From the NCBI RefSeq assembly GCF_029017505.1, contig NZ_JAQGEI010000005.1, positions 102,940-166,939 on the forward strand: 64,000 bases of DNA, in the 5' to 3' direction. This document shows positions 1 to 9,177 of this stretch, piece by piece (the first letter of the stretch is position 1; each line of letters begins with the position of its first letter). The notes below the pieces were generated by a model. It ran no database searches. It saw only the letters and a list, made by a program, of their open reading frames with translations, and had not been told where the DNA came from. The stretch is from Sedimenticola hydrogenitrophicus (GTDB lineage: Bacteria; Pseudomonadota; Gammaproteobacteria; Chromatiales; Chromatiaceae). The translations under genes and the position numbers were made by a program.

Positions 1-1329
1 ACGTCGGTGTATGCCGGGGCCATGTACGGTGGGCGGATCTCCTCCATCCTGCTCAACATTCCCGGTGATGAACCGGCAATGATGACCTGCCTGGACGGCT
101 ACCCTATGGCCCGGAAGGGGCGGGCGGCGGACGCCCTGGCGATATCGGCGGTTGCCTCGTTTACCGGCGGCCTGATCGGCACCATCGGCCTGATCATGCT
201 GGCGCCGGTGCTGGCCCGGTTCGCACTGACCTTTGGTCCGGCGGAATATTTCGCGCTGTTCCTGCTGGCGTTCGCGACCCTGGGCGGGATTACCGGCAAG
301 AACCCGATGAAGACGGTGATTGCGGCCACCCTGGGCATCATGATCTCCACCGTGGGTATTGATATCTCCACCGGCACCCAGCGCTATACCTTCGGGGTGC
401 TGGAGCTGTACGAGGGGATCGATTTCATCCTTGCCATCGTCGGCCTGTTTGCCATCTCCGAGCTGCTGTTCTTTGTGGAAAACCGCGCCGGTGAAGGGTA
501 CAGGAAGATCAACGTGGGCAAGCTGACCCTAACCTTCAAGGAGCTGGTGTCCACCATCCCAACCCAACTGCGGGGCGGAGTCCTGGGTTTCATCGCCGGT
601 GTACTGCCGGGAGCCGGTGCGTCGCTGGGCAGCTTTATCAGCTACACCCTGGAGAAGCAGATCGTGGGCAGGAAGGGCACGTTTGGCGAAGGGGATATCC
701 GTGGCGTAGCGGCGCCGGAAGCCGGCAACAACGGCGCTTCGTCCGGTGCCCTGGTGCCCATGTTGACCCTCGGTGTACCGGGTAGCGGTACCACGGCGGT
801 ACTGTTGGCCATGCTGATCTCTCTGAACATCACCCCGGGACCGCTGATGTTTACCCAGAATGCCGACATCGTCTGGGGCGTGATAGCGGCGCTGCTGATC
901 GGCAATGTGCTGCTGCTGGGGCTGAACATTCCGTTGGTGGGCTTCTTCGTGAGGCTGCTGTCGATACCGCCCATGTACCTGCTGCCGATCGTGACCATGG
1001 TGGCGTTCGTGGGTATCTACTCCATCAGCCACAGTGCGTTTGATCTCTACTTCATGGTGGCCTTTGGGGTGGCGGGTTATTTTCTGCGCAAGCTGGAGAT
1101 CCCGTTGGTGCCGGTCATCCTGGGCCTGTTGTTGGGGCCGGAGATGGAAAAGAACCTGGGGCACGCCCTGATACTGTCCGACGGCGACTGGAGCATCCTC
1201 TGGGCCAGCCCCCTGGCCATGGGGCTCTGGCTGGTGGCCGGTCTGGGATTGGTGTTGCCCTGCCTGGTCGGCCCCCTGCTACGTCGGCGGATGAACGCGG
1301 CGATGAAGGAGACCCCGGTCAGCGATTGA
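1..1329 (+). CDS. Tripartite tricarboxylate transporter permease, TctA family (5' end outside window)
   Basis: This is the large membrane subunit of a TctABC-type secondary transporter for carboxylates in the inner membrane. The reading frame is open from base 1, so roughly the first 50-60 residues of a protein of about 500 lie upstream. The two family glycine/proline signatures are visible: ILLNIPGDEPA near the visible start and LTLGVPGSGTTAVLL in the second half, with about ten hydrophobic segments. The substrate cannot be read from the sequence. The small TctB and binding protein TctC are not in the window and would be expected upstream. The last 260 bp are duplicated at 15164-15424, and the gene is followed by a broken PHA-depolymerase-like gene. 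Confidence 0.93.
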   Translation, partial: TSVYAGAMYGGRISSILLNIPGDEPAMMTCLDGYPMARKGRAADALAISAVASFTGGLIGTIGLIMLAPVLARFALTFGPAEYFALFLLAFATLGGITGKNPMKTVIAATLGIMISTVGIDISTGTQRYTFGVLELYEGIDFILAIVGLFAISELLFFVENRAGEGYRKINVGKLTLTFKELVSTIPTQLRGGVLGFIAGVLPGAGASLGSFISYTLEKQIVGRKGTFGEGDIRGVAAPEAGNNGASSGALVPMLTLGVPGSGTTAVLLAMLISLNITPGPLMFTQNADIVWGVIAALLIGNVLLLGLNIPLVGFFVRLLSIPPMYLLPIVTMVAFVGIYSISHSAFDLYFMVAFGVAGYFLRKLEIPLVPVILGLLLGPEMEKNLGHALILSDGDWSILWASPLAMGLWLVAGLGLVLPCLVGPLLRRRMNAAMKETPVSD

Positions 1330-2033
1330 TGGTCCTGTCGATTCTCCACCTGACAATTTTGTGTCAGCCTTGCACCGGGCCCCGCCCGGTAATTTTTTGT
1401 CTGCCCCGCAGCGCCGGTTTGGCTGGTGGTTTGATAGAGCGCGACGTTACCCTGACCGGGAACGGGACTGAATGCAGCGAATGCGCGCCGCCTGGCCTAT
1501 CCTGAATGCCAGGTATTGCGCAGCGACAGGGAGGATAGCGGCATGCATTGGACGGGCAGACTCGCAAGACTCGGCATCGCGCCATTGCTGGCGCTCCTGT
1601 GCACCACCGCGATCGCGGGCACCACCCACCGCGTCCCGCTCGCTGGTGGAGACGGTGTTCTACAACGGCCCCCTCGCCACCCCCAATCCGAACGACACCG
1701 ACCATGGCCACTACTGGATCGGTGGGGCCGAGGGCAACGAAGGCCGCTGGTCGACGCGGGATGGACCCGTCTATCCCGAGATCGTGTGGGACTTCTTCGC
1801 CCGTCATCCGCGCGACGCTAGCGCCCCGCCCGCCCGCCACATCCTTTCCGGACGCGCGGTGAATGGTGGCTGGTTCGGGCTGCGCGCCCTCGCCACCGGG
1901 GATGACGCGGACATCGGGTACGCTTGGGACTTCTGGTTCGCGGTCACGCTCTACGAGGGCCTGCCGGGGCAGTGGTATGCGCTAGCGCCGGCGGCATGCC
2001 GGGAATAGGAAACGGTTTTTCCCGGTCACGCGG
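1069..2033 (+). repeat. Direct repeat copy A (TctA 3' end plus decayed esterase)
   Basis: This segment matches 15164-17178 in the same orientation with only scattered substitutions. Two blocks present in the other copy are missing here, about 770 bp and about 280 bp. Homology starts inside TctA at GTGGCGGGTTATTTTCTGCG and ends just after the esterase stop, near TCACGCGG. The pair flanks 13.1 kb of accessory DNA. Confidence 0.9.
1543..2008 (+). pseudogene. PHA-depolymerase-like esterase, degraded copy
   Basis: The start codon, ribosome site (AGGGAGG) and signal peptide match the intact copy at 15639 almost base for base. A deletion then joins signal-peptide codon 29 to the region corresponding to 16497. 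This removes the whole catalytic core including the GLSSG serine motif and changes frame. The C-terminal part (from RSLVETVFYNGP onward) remains open in the other frame to the stop at 2008. A second, in-frame deletion removes the Ig-like domain. No functional esterase can be made. Confidence 0.9.
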
Positions 2034-2151
2034 CGCGCCGTCCCATCAGCGCATTGAACAGCCCGTGTACCAGCACGGATGCAAAGAACAACAGCGCCGT
2101 GGCCTGTGCAGTAGTCCAGATCAGCGTCGGGCTCCAGTCCGGGTGCCAGGC
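2026..2151 (-). pseudogene. C-terminal remnant of an unrecognised membrane protein
   Basis: Read on the minus strand, about 41 codons give a plausible C terminus, WHPDWSPTLIWTTAQATA followed by a hydrophobic helix ending LMGRRAA and a stop. No start or upstream domain is attached. Its 3' end coincides with the end of the direct-repeat homology, which suggests it was cut when the rearrangement formed. The family is not recognised. Confidence 0.35.
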
Positions 2152-2225
2152 CGCTTGCGATGGAGCCGGTTCGCAGCTGGAACTTCTGGCGCGGCAACCT
2201 GCTCCTTTTTTTCCTCTTCCGGGAA

Positions 2226-2405
2226 CTACTTCTCCGTCGGGCTTATCTGGAACACTACGGCTCGGGCCGGCTTGTCCGTCGTATTCCGAGCACGCATCCG
2301 CACATCCAACGGCTCCGCAACCGCTTCACCTGCCTTGATTGCCCTGGTTTTGTCGCCGACATCGAGAGTGAGCTCACCCTCGACCACGTAGACATAAATC
2401 GGGCT
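2226..2405 (-). pseudogene. Cupin-domain protein remnant
   Basis: About 58 minus-strand codons give a clear cupin C-terminal half: YVYVVEGELTLDVGDKTR, then KAGEAVAEPLDVRMRARN and a closing strand AVVFQISPTEK before a stop. The N-terminal half with the metal-binding HxH motif is absent and no start lies nearby. Upstream sequence to 2545 does not restore the frame. It is a broken gene, part of the debris between the esterase fragment and the AI-2E gene. Confidence 0.5.
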
Positions 2406-2544
2406 TGGCCGCCGTTTACAGACGCCTCGTGCATGTTGCAGAACGCGCGGCCATCATGCGCAAACGAAACTGCAGCGAGCTCAAGTCGGTTTATGTCATC
2501 GCGGAACAGATCCCGAGTCGCAGTGCCTGGCGTGAGGCGCGGCG

Positions 2545-3711
2545 TCAATCGGTCGTGGATGGCCCCTCCTGATCCAGGTCACCCGTCTTGCCGGGCTCGG
2601 CGACCTGTAGCCGTCCTTCCAGCCATTCGCGCCAAACCGCCAGCATGACGGTCAACACGATGGGGCCGAGGAACAGGCCGACCAGTCCGAAGGCGCGCAG
2701 GCCTCCGAATACGCCGAGCAGTACCAGGAAAAACGGCACCCGCGCCGCGCTGCTGATGGCCAGCGGCCGGATCACGTTATCGATCATGCTGACGATCAGG
2801 GCGCCCCACAGCAGCAGGCCGATACCTGCCCAGAGCTCACCCGTCGCCAGCAACCACAGTCCGGCCGCGCCCCAGACCAGCGGTGCGCCGAACGGGACCA
2901 GGGCCAGCAGGGCGGTCAGCGCGCCCAGCAACGCGGGCGTGTCCAGCCCCGCCACCCAATAGCCGAGTCCGGCCAGCACGCCCTGGGCGAGGGCGGTCAG
3001 GACCAGGCCATACACCACGCCCCGGGTGGTGGCCGTCACCGCTCGCCAATAGCCCTCGACCCGCACGCCCAGGAACCGCCGCAGCACCCGTTGGCTCTCC
3101 GACAGGATGCGCTCACCGTCGCGAAACAGAAAGAACAGCGCCAGCAAGGTGATACCGAGCTTGAAGACATTGCGCCCGATCGCACCGAGTATCCCGCGTG
3201 CCTCCTCCAGCCATGGGGAACCCTGCGCGGTTAGCCAGTCGCGGATGGTAGTCGGGTCGCCGGCGAGGCGCTCCAGCAGCGCCGTGAGCTGATTTCCCAA
3301 CCAGGGTATCTCGGCCAGCGACGCGGGGAGGGTGAGCGGACCCTGGTCCAGTCGCGCTTGCACCGTCCGGTAGGCGCCCGCCAGTTCATCGCCCAGCATC
3401 GCGGTAATCACCAGCAGGGGGATGACGAGCGCCGTGGTGAGCAATAGCGTCATCAACCCGGCGGCGAGATTGTCGCGGCCACCGAGGCGCATGCGCAGCC
3501 CCCGGTACAGGGGCCAGCTGGAGTACACCAGCACCGTGCCCCAGACCAGGGGGATGAGAAAATCCCGCAGAACCAGGTAGCTCAGGCTCAGCAGCAGCGC
3601 CAGGAGCAGCCCCACCGCCAGCATGCCGATGGGATTGGCACGCGCGCGCTGGCGCTCGACCGACGACGTGACCGGCGTTGCCTGTTGCTCGTTGTCGTTC
3701 ATCATGGGCAT
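2545..3711 (-). CDS. AI-2E family transporter (PerM/YdiK-like)
   Basis: This polytopic inner-membrane protein of 388 residues is a normal length for the AI-2E exporter-like family. A short cytoplasmic N terminus leads into two closely spaced helices, then a soluble stretch (about 90-190), then six hydrophobic segments. The conserved C-terminal part includes PFFLVLLGVFGGLRAFG, followed by GLFLGPIVLTVMLAVWREWL. Members export small molecules or act in sodium/proton exchange, and the name does not prove autoinducer transport. The start at 3711 has AGGA five bases upstream. It lies 16 bp downstream of the cation ATPase gene and probably shares its transcript. A decayed second AI-2E gene lies at 10278-10933. 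Confidence 0.88.
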   Translation of the reverse strand: MPMMNDNEQQATPVTSSVERQRARANPIGMLAVGLLLALLLSLSYLVLRDFLIPLVWGTVLVYSSWPLYRGLRMRLGGRDNLAAGLMTLLLTTALVIPLLVITAMLGDELAGAYRTVQARLDQGPLTLPASLAEIPWLGNQLTALLERLAGDPTTIRDWLTAQGSPWLEEARGILGAIGRNVFKLGITLLALFFLFRDGERILSESQRVLRRFLGVRVEGYWRAVTATTRGVVYGLVLTALAQGVLAGLGYWVAGLDTPALLGALTALLALVPFGAPLVWGAAGLWLLATGELWAGIGLLLWGALIVSMIDNVIRPLAISSAARVPFFLVLLGVFGGLRAFGLVGLFLGPIVLTVMLAVWREWLEGRLQVAEPGKTGDLDQEGPSTTD

Positions 3712-3727
3712 TTGATCCTGTCTGTAC

Positions 3728-6448
3728 TTATCGGCCTGAATCAGTGGTTGCGTGTCCAGTTGGTCGCCATATTCGGGTGATTCCTTTACGGGCTTCGTTC
3801 AGGACCAGGATGGAGGCGGCCACGCAGGAGGCCAGCAGCCAGTCCTGCGCGTCGAGCGCGGCGGTATGAAAAATCGCCTGGGCGGGTGGCCAGTGCACTG
3901 CCAGCGCCTGTAATGTCAGCACGCCACCCAGCGCCAGCCACAGCTTGCCGTTGGTGAAGAGATAGGCGCGGAAGATGGAGGCCGCACCGGCGCGAGCGTT
4001 GAAGACATTGAACACCTGGAACAGCACAAAGGTGGTGAAGGCCAGGGTCAGCGCCTGCTCTAGAGCCATGGTTTGCAGGGCGTAATGCAGCACGCCCAGG
4101 GTGCCCGCGGTCATGATCACGCCATAGAACAGCAGCTTGGCCAGGCGCGGCAGGGTCATGATGCGCGCATCCGGGTCGCGCGGTGGCTGGTCCATGATGC
4201 CGGGACGGGCTGGGTCCAGGCCCAGGGCCATTGCCGGCGGGCCGTCCATGATGATGTTGACCCACAGGATCTGGATGGCGTTGAACGGCAGCGGCAGACC
4301 CAGCAATGGCGCCAGGCTCACGGTCAGGATGGCGCCGATGTTGGTGGAGAGCTGAAAGCGCACGAACTTGACGATGTTGTCGTAGATGGCGCGGCCCTCC
4401 TCGACGGCATGCACGATGGTGGCGAAGTTGTCGTCGGTGAGCACCATGGTGGCGGCCTCGCGGGTGACATCGGTGCCGGTGACGCCCATGGCCACTCCAA
4501 TGTCGGCGCGCTTGAGGGCCGGGGCGTCGTTGACGCCGTCGCCGGTCATGGCCACAACATGTCCCCGGCGCTGCAGGGCCTGCACCAGGCGTACCTTGTG
4601 CTCCGGGGCGACCCGGGCGAACACCGTGGTCGCAGCGAGGCGCTCGGCGAGCCGGGCGTCGTCCAGATCGTCCAGCTCGGCACCGGTGAGGGTGTCGCCC
4701 TCCAGTCCCAGGCCACCGGCGATGGCGCCAGCGGTGACCTTGTGATCGCCGGTGATCATCTTGACCTGGATGCCGGCGCGGCGGCACAAGGCGATAGCCT
4801 CGGCCGCCTCCGGCCGGGGCGGGTCCAGCAACCCGACCAGTCCCAGCAGGGTGAGTCCTTGCACATGAGCCGGCAAATCACCGGCCGGGTCGAACGCCTG
4901 GCCCGGCAGGGTGGTGTAGGCCAGCGCCAGCACCCGCAGACCCTGCCCGGCCATCGCCTCGTTCTCGGCGGCGACGGCAGCGTGCTGCGTCTCATCCAGT
5001 AGCGCCTCGCCGTTGCGGCCGATCAGGTGCGCGCAGCGTCCGATCAGGATGTCCGGCGCGCCCTTGACATACACCTGTACCCTGTCGCCGTCATGGTGAA
5101 AGGTGGCCATGAACTTGTGCGCCGAGTCGAACGGGATCTCGGCAATGCGCGGCAGTCGCTCGCGCGCCGCGCCTTCGTCCAGGCCGCCCTTGCGGGCGAG
5201 CACCAGCAGCGCGCCCTCGGTAGGATCGCCGATCACCTGTCCGGCACGCAGCTGGCTGTCGTTGCACAGGGCGGCGGTCTCCAGCAGCTGCCTCAACTCG
5301 GGCGCGTTGGCGGCGTCCCGCGCCCGAATCTCGCCCTCCGGCTCATAACCCTGGCCGCTTACCTCGAGGTGTTGTTGCCCGGTCCAGAGGCGGCGTGCGG
5401 TCATCTGATTGAGGGTCAGAGTGCCGGTCTTGTCGCTACAGATGACCGTGGTGCAGCCCAGGGTCTCCACCGCCGCCAGGCGCTTGACGATGGCGTGCCG
5501 CCGCGCCATGCGGTGCATGCCCAGCGCCAGCGTGATGGTGACCACCGCCGGTAGCCCCTCGGGGATGGCCGCCACCGCCAGCGCGATGGCAGTCAGGATG
5601 AGCGTGACCAGGGGCTCGCCGCGTAGCAGGCCGGCGAGCAGGATCAGGGTCACCACCACGCCGGCGATGGCGGCCAGGCGCTTGCCCAGGCTATCCAACT
5701 GAAGCTGCAGCGGGGTGGGGGTGGTTTCGCCACTGGCGAGCATCCCGGCCAGCCGGCCCGTCTCGGTGCGCATGCCGGTGGCGGTGACCAGCAGCTCGGC
5801 GCGCCCGCGGGTCACCACCGTGTTCATGTAGACCATATTGCGGCGCTCGGCCAGTGGTGTCGCGGCGGTGCAGGGCTCGGTATCCTTGCCCGCGGGGGTC
5901 GATTCCCCGGTGAGGGTGGACTCATCCACTTCCAGGCCGCGGGCGACCACCAGCCGGCCGTCGGCCGGGACCTTGTCGCCGGCATCCAGCAGCACGGTAT
6001 CCCCGGGCACCAGCTCCCCGGCGGGGATCATCCCACTGCGCCCGTTGCGGCGCACTTCCGCCTCGGGCGCCAGCATGCTCGTGAGCGCGGCCATGGCGCG
6101 CTCGGCCCGGTACTCCTGACGAAAGCCGAGCAGGGCGTTGAAGATCACCACCGCCAGGATGACCAGCGCGTCCTTCAGATCGCCGATGGTGCCAGCCAGT
6201 ACCGCTGCCGCGATCAACACCAGGATCAGCAGGCTCCTGAACTGATCGAGGAACACCCGCCAGGGGCTGCGCCCGGGCTGTTCGGTCAGGCGGTTGTCGC
6301 CGTAACGCGCGCGGCGTTCCCTGACCGCGGCGTCCGACAGACCGTCGCCCGGATCAGCATCAAGCCGCGCCGCCACCGTGTTGACCGGTAGGGCATGCCA
6401 GGGCGGAGAGTCCGGCTTGTCCGGTGTCGGGGTGGTATTTTCCGTCAT
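3728..6448 (-). CDS. P2-type cation-transporting ATPase (PMR1/PMA1-like)
   Basis: This ATP-driven cation pump of 906 residues carries, in order, a cation-ATPase N-terminal domain, TGES (about 180), PEGLP in TM4 (about 296), the phosphorylated aspartate in DKTGTLT (D339), KGAPD, TGDHKVTA, and MTGDGVNDAPALK before the C-terminal helices. The TM6 motif NIIMDGPPAMALGLDPA resembles secretory-pathway Ca/Mn pumps and bacterial Ca-ATPases, so calcium or manganese export is the best guess, not shown. The reading frame is open far upstream. The ATG at 6448 is chosen because AAGGG lies seven bases before it and it directly follows the stop of the DUF808 gene. That spacing makes DUF808-ATPase-AI-2E a likely operon. 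Confidence 0.93.
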   Translation of the reverse strand: MTENTTPTPDKPDSPPWHALPVNTVAARLDADPGDGLSDAAVRERRARYGDNRLTEQPGRSPWRVFLDQFRSLLILVLIAAAVLAGTIGDLKDALVILAVVIFNALLGFRQEYRAERAMAALTSMLAPEAEVRRNGRSGMIPAGELVPGDTVLLDAGDKVPADGRLVVARGLEVDESTLTGESTPAGKDTEPCTAATPLAERRNMVYMNTVVTRGRAELLVTATGMRTETGRLAGMLASGETTPTPLQLQLDSLGKRLAAIAGVVVTLILLAGLLRGEPLVTLILTAIALAVAAIPEGLPAVVTITLALGMHRMARRHAIVKRLAAVETLGCTTVICSDKTGTLTLNQMTARRLWTGQQHLEVSGQGYEPEGEIRARDAANAPELRQLLETAALCNDSQLRAGQVIGDPTEGALLVLARKGGLDEGAARERLPRIAEIPFDSAHKFMATFHHDGDRVQVYVKGAPDILIGRCAHLIGRNGEALLDETQHAAVAAENEAMAGQGLRVLALAYTTLPGQAFDPAGDLPAHVQGLTLLGLVGLLDPPRPEAAEAIALCRRAGIQVKMITGDHKVTAGAIAGGLGLEGDTLTGAELDDLDDARLAERLAATTVFARVAPEHKVRLVQALQRRGHVVAMTGDGVNDAPALKRADIGVAMGVTGTDVTREAATMVLTDDNFATIVHAVEEGRAIYDNIVKFVRFQLSTNIGAILTVSLAPLLGLPLPFNAIQILWVNIIMDGPPAMALGLDPARPGIMDQPPRDPDARIMTLPRLAKLLFYGVIMTAGTLGVLHYALQTMALEQALTLAFTTFVLFQVFNVFNARAGAASIFRAYLFTNGKLWLALGGVLTLQALAVHWPPAQAIFHTAALDAQDWLLASCVAASILVLNEARKGITRIWRPTGHATTDSGR

Positions 6449-6450
6449 TC

Positions 6451-7410
6451 TCATCCCTTGCGAAGGCCGACGCTCTGTCGCAGGCGCCGCAGGCCCAGCA
6501 TGGCCGCCAGGGCCAGGGCCAGGGCCAGGGCCCCGGCCGCCAGCCCGATCACTACATCGAACAGCCAGGGTGTGAGCATCCCAGGCACGGACCCCATGCC
6601 CTGGGTCAGACCCTCGAGGGCATGATGCAGAAGCGGCCATCCGTGGACCAGGATGCCGCCGCCGACCAGGAACATGGCGGCCGTGCCCACCACGGACACC
6701 AGGCGCATGAACTGCGGTGCGATGTAGAGCACAGCCCGCCCCAGCGCGCGGCGGATGTCGCCCCGGAAGTCCGCGCCCGCGCCCTCGACCAGCGCCAGCC
6801 CGGCGTCGTCGAGTTTGACGATGGCGGCGACCAGTCCGTAGACACCGACGGTGGCCAGCAGCGCGATCAGTGAGACCACCAGGGTACGGGTCAGGATGTC
6901 CAGCGCCTGGGCGGTGCCGAGCGCAATCACAACGATCTCGGCGGAGAGGATGAAATCGGTGCGGATCGCGCCCCTGATTTGCGCCTTTTCCACCGCCAGC
7001 ACATCGGCGCGGGTTTCGCTTGCCGCCACCACCAGCGCCTGGTGGTGGGCGGCGTCCGCCTCGGGCGCGTGCAGCCAGCGGTGGGCGATCTTCTCGACCC
7101 CCTCGTAACATAGATAGAGTCCGCCGACCATCAACAGCGGCGTGATCAGCCAGGGCAGAAAGGCGCTGATCAGCAGTGCCGCCGGCACCAGGATCAGCTT
7201 GTTGACCAGCGAACCCCTGGCCACGGCCCACACCACCGGCAGTTCCCGCTCGGCCCTTACCCCGCCGACCTGCTGCGCGTTGAGCGCGAGGTCGTCGCCG
7301 AGCACGCCGGCGGTCTTTTTCGCCGCCAGTTTCGAGTATACCGCGACGTCGTCGAGCAACGCGGTGATGTCATCGAGCAGGGCAAGTAATCCAACACCGG
7401 CCATTGGCAT
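6451..7410 (-). CDS. DUF808 family membrane protein (YedI-like)
   Basis: The 319-residue membrane protein has the DUF808 layout: an N-terminal LLALLDDITALLDDVAVYSK block, the GVLGDDLALNAQQVGG motif, then several helices. The function of the family is unknown. The start at 7410 has AAGGA five bases upstream. Its stop lies two bases before the cation ATPase start, so the two are almost certainly co-transcribed. A role in membrane ion homeostasis is inferred only from this pairing. Confidence 0.88.
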   Translation of the reverse strand: MPMAGVGLLALLDDITALLDDVAVYSKLAAKKTAGVLGDDLALNAQQVGGVRAERELPVVWAVARGSLVNKLILVPAALLISAFLPWLITPLLMVGGLYLCYEGVEKIAHRWLHAPEADAAHHQALVVAASETRADVLAVEKAQIRGAIRTDFILSAEIVVIALGTAQALDILTRTLVVSLIALLATVGVYGLVAAIVKLDDAGLALVEGAGADFRGDIRRALGRAVLYIAPQFMRLVSVVGTAAMFLVGGGILVHGWPLLHHALEGLTQGMGSVPGMLTPWLFDVVIGLAAGALALALALAAMLGLRRLRQSVGLRKG

Positions 7411-7473
7411 GTATCCTTATTTTGGTTGTGGTCAATACAATGAAAAAAATCCGCTCTTCAGGGGAGTGGGCCA

Positions 7474-7731
7474 ATGAAGACGTGGGCAAAAGCTGAAGAC
7501 GGTATTTTACCGGCAGATTATACCCTGTGCGAACGGCTTTGCGGGTCTGCGCAGGTTGCGGTCTCGACGCCGGTATACTGCTGGTCGCAGGCATCTCATT
7601 GCACATCGCTTGGGGGAACGAAATGTCGTCATGGAGGTCAATGCAAACGTCGACAATTCACGAGCTGCCTGTTTTCCAGCGTACAGGATCGATATGTCAG
7701 TGTGATTGAATTGCGAACGAAACTTACTTAA
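7474..7731 (+). CDS. Possible small ORF of unknown function
   Basis: An 85-codon frame begins eight bases after GGGGAG, a good ribosome site, in the 370-bp gap between the DUF808 gene and the zinc-ribbon gene. The product is cysteine-containing with no recognisable domain, and codon choice is not convincing. It may be chance or a gene relic. Nothing else is evident in 7411-7782. Confidence 0.2.
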   Translation: MKTWAKAEDGILPADYTLCERLCGSAQVAVSTPVYCWSQASHCTSLGGTKCRHGGQCKRRQFTSCLFSSVQDRYVSVIELRTKLT

Positions 7732-7782
7732 TCCTGACATGACAGCACGCTGGTCGGTGGGCGATGAAATCAGGAGAACAAG

Positions 7783-8025
7783 ATGTAATGTCCCGTATGT
7801 AACGACGTCAACCTGGTAATGAGCGATCGCCAGAGTATCGAGATCGACTATTGTCCGCAGTGCCGCGGGGTCTGGCTGGATCGCGGTGAGCTGGACAAGA
7901 TCATCGAGCGCAGCGGGCCGGCGGCCGCGCCGCAGCGTCAGAGTGGCCAGGGCGATCGCTACCCTCGCGATGATCATCACAAACCCAAGCGGCGCAAATC
8001 GTTCTTGTCCGAACTGTTCGATTGA
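7783..8025 (+). pseudogene. TFIIB-type zinc-ribbon protein with stop at codon 2
   Basis: From the ATG at 7783, preceded by AGGAG, the frame reads Met-stop-CPVCNDVNLVMSDRQ and continues to a normal end at 8025. Family members begin Met-Lys-Cys-Pro, so codon 2 has most likely changed from AAA to TAA. The rest is intact: both zinc pairs (CPVC and CPQC), the GVWLDRGELDKII motif and a basic tail KPKRRKSFLSELFD. The next in-frame ATG (7819) would lose the first cysteine pair. Such proteins are small zinc-binding proteins of unclear role. It is expressed only if translation reinitiates. Confidence 0.82.
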
Positions 8026-8065
8026 CCGCTGCCCTCATTCGGGTCGCCCTCGTTAACTGCGGGTG

Positions 8066-8271
8066 GGCCTCTCCGGCCTTCGTTACGCCGTGCTGCACGA
8101 CTTCAGTGTGCTTTACAAGGTGGTATTGTCGGCCATCATCCTGGCCTGGTCTGATCGGTGTCGCTTCACGCCTGGCTGGATACGGCGGTGATCATCCTTG
8201 CCTGGGCGGTGGTGATCGGGGCGGGCTTCATCGAGGTGTGGCCGCGTTTGACCGCGCGGTGGAGCGCTTGA
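8066..8271 (+). pseudogene. Diacylglycerol-kinase-like remnant
   Basis: Two adjacent frames give consecutive pieces of a membrane protein: GLRYAVLHDFSVLYKVVLSA then, after a frame change near 8150, HAWLDTAVIILAWAVVIG and a stop. The order and spacing resemble the central helices of proteobacterial DgkA-like kinases. No start codon or conserved N-terminal block is attached. The remaining 8272-8556 holds no supportable gene. Assignment to this family is from memory of its motifs and is tentative. Confidence 0.4.
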
Positions 8272-8556
8272 GCCGACGTCGCGGCGAAGCCCGAAAACTG
8301 CTGGATCGTCACCGCATTGCCGTTATAATCACGCCCTTCTCCGGGATGGACGAAACCGAAGAAGTCCGTGCGTTCCGGGTTGGGCGTGTGCGGCTGCTCG
8401 GGTGTTTGCCGGGCCCGCCCCGAAAGTGGGTCATGTTCTTTCCATGCACACCGCGTAGTAGGGCACCCGCCACGGTGCGACCGTGATGGATGCGTTGATG
8501 GATCGGGTTGGCGGTTGAACGTTCAAGAATGAGGGTGCCGGAAAAGGCCGTAGACA

Positions 8557-9177
8557 ATGAAACGCAATTCCGAACTGATATTTTTCTCGAAGTGGTTTGC
8601 CTCGCCCTTGCGCGTCGCCTCGATAACGCCGAGCAGTACGCCACTGGCGCGGGCCATGGCGTCCGCCTTGCCCGTCGGCGATGGCACGGTGGTGGAACTG
8701 GGCGGCGGCACAGGGCCGATCACCCACGCCCTGCTGGAGGCTGGCGTAAGATCTGATCAGCTGGTCGTGATCGAGCGCGACGCGCAGTTTTGCAACCATC
8801 TCGTTCGCCGTTTCCCCGGGGTTGTTGTGCGCCACGGGGATGCACTGGATCTGGTGACCCTGATGGAAGACCTGGCCGTCAACACACCGGTACGCGCCGT
8901 GGTCTCCGGTTTGCCGCTGCTCTCCATGAGCTCGGCGGCACAGGAACAACTGCTGCAACAGGCGCTGCGGCTCACGGGAGGGACGGGGCCGCTGATCCAG
9001 TTCAGCTACGGTCTGGCATCGCCCCTGCGCAAGCGCGTTGTACAGCGCCTGGGGCTGGTCGATCGGTGTGTCGCCCAGGTGTGGCGCAATGTCCCGCCGG
9101 CCAAGGTCTGGACCTACGCATGCCTCACGCCCTATCCGGCGAGCCGCCAGGCCCAGGGGGGAGGTGTATCCCCGTGA
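8557..9177 (+). CDS. PmtA-like phospholipid N-methyltransferase / class I SAM methyltransferase
   Basis: The 206-residue soluble protein has the SAM-binding motif VVELGGGTGPITHALL (about 45-60) and an acidic post-II motif LVVIERD. The RVASITPSS segment near the N terminus is typical of Sinorhizobium/Rhodobacter-type phosphatidylethanolamine N-methyltransferases. The C-terminal FSYGLASPLRKR and VWRNVPPAKVWTY segments also match that group. It probably methylates phosphatidylethanolamine, but related proteins are annotated only as rRNA-dimethylase-like. The ribosome site is weak. Its stop overlaps the GTG start of the ApbE gene, so the two are translationally coupled. Confidence 0.75.
   Translation: MKRNSELIFFSKWFASPLRVASITPSSTPLARAMASALPVGDGTVVELGGGTGPITHALLEAGVRSDQLVVIERDAQFCNHLVRRFPGVVVRHGDALDLVTLMEDLAVNTPVRAVVSGLPLLSMSSAAQEQLLQQALRLTGGTGPLIQFSYGLASPLRKRVVQRLGLVDRCVAQVWRNVPPAKVWTYACLTPYPASRQAQGGGVSP

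Noticed and set aside
6449..7231. Long N-terminal extension of the cation ATPase
   Set aside because: The frame is open, but the extension overlaps the DUF808 gene, is Arg/Gly-rich noise and has no ribosome site. The start at 6448 fits the family.
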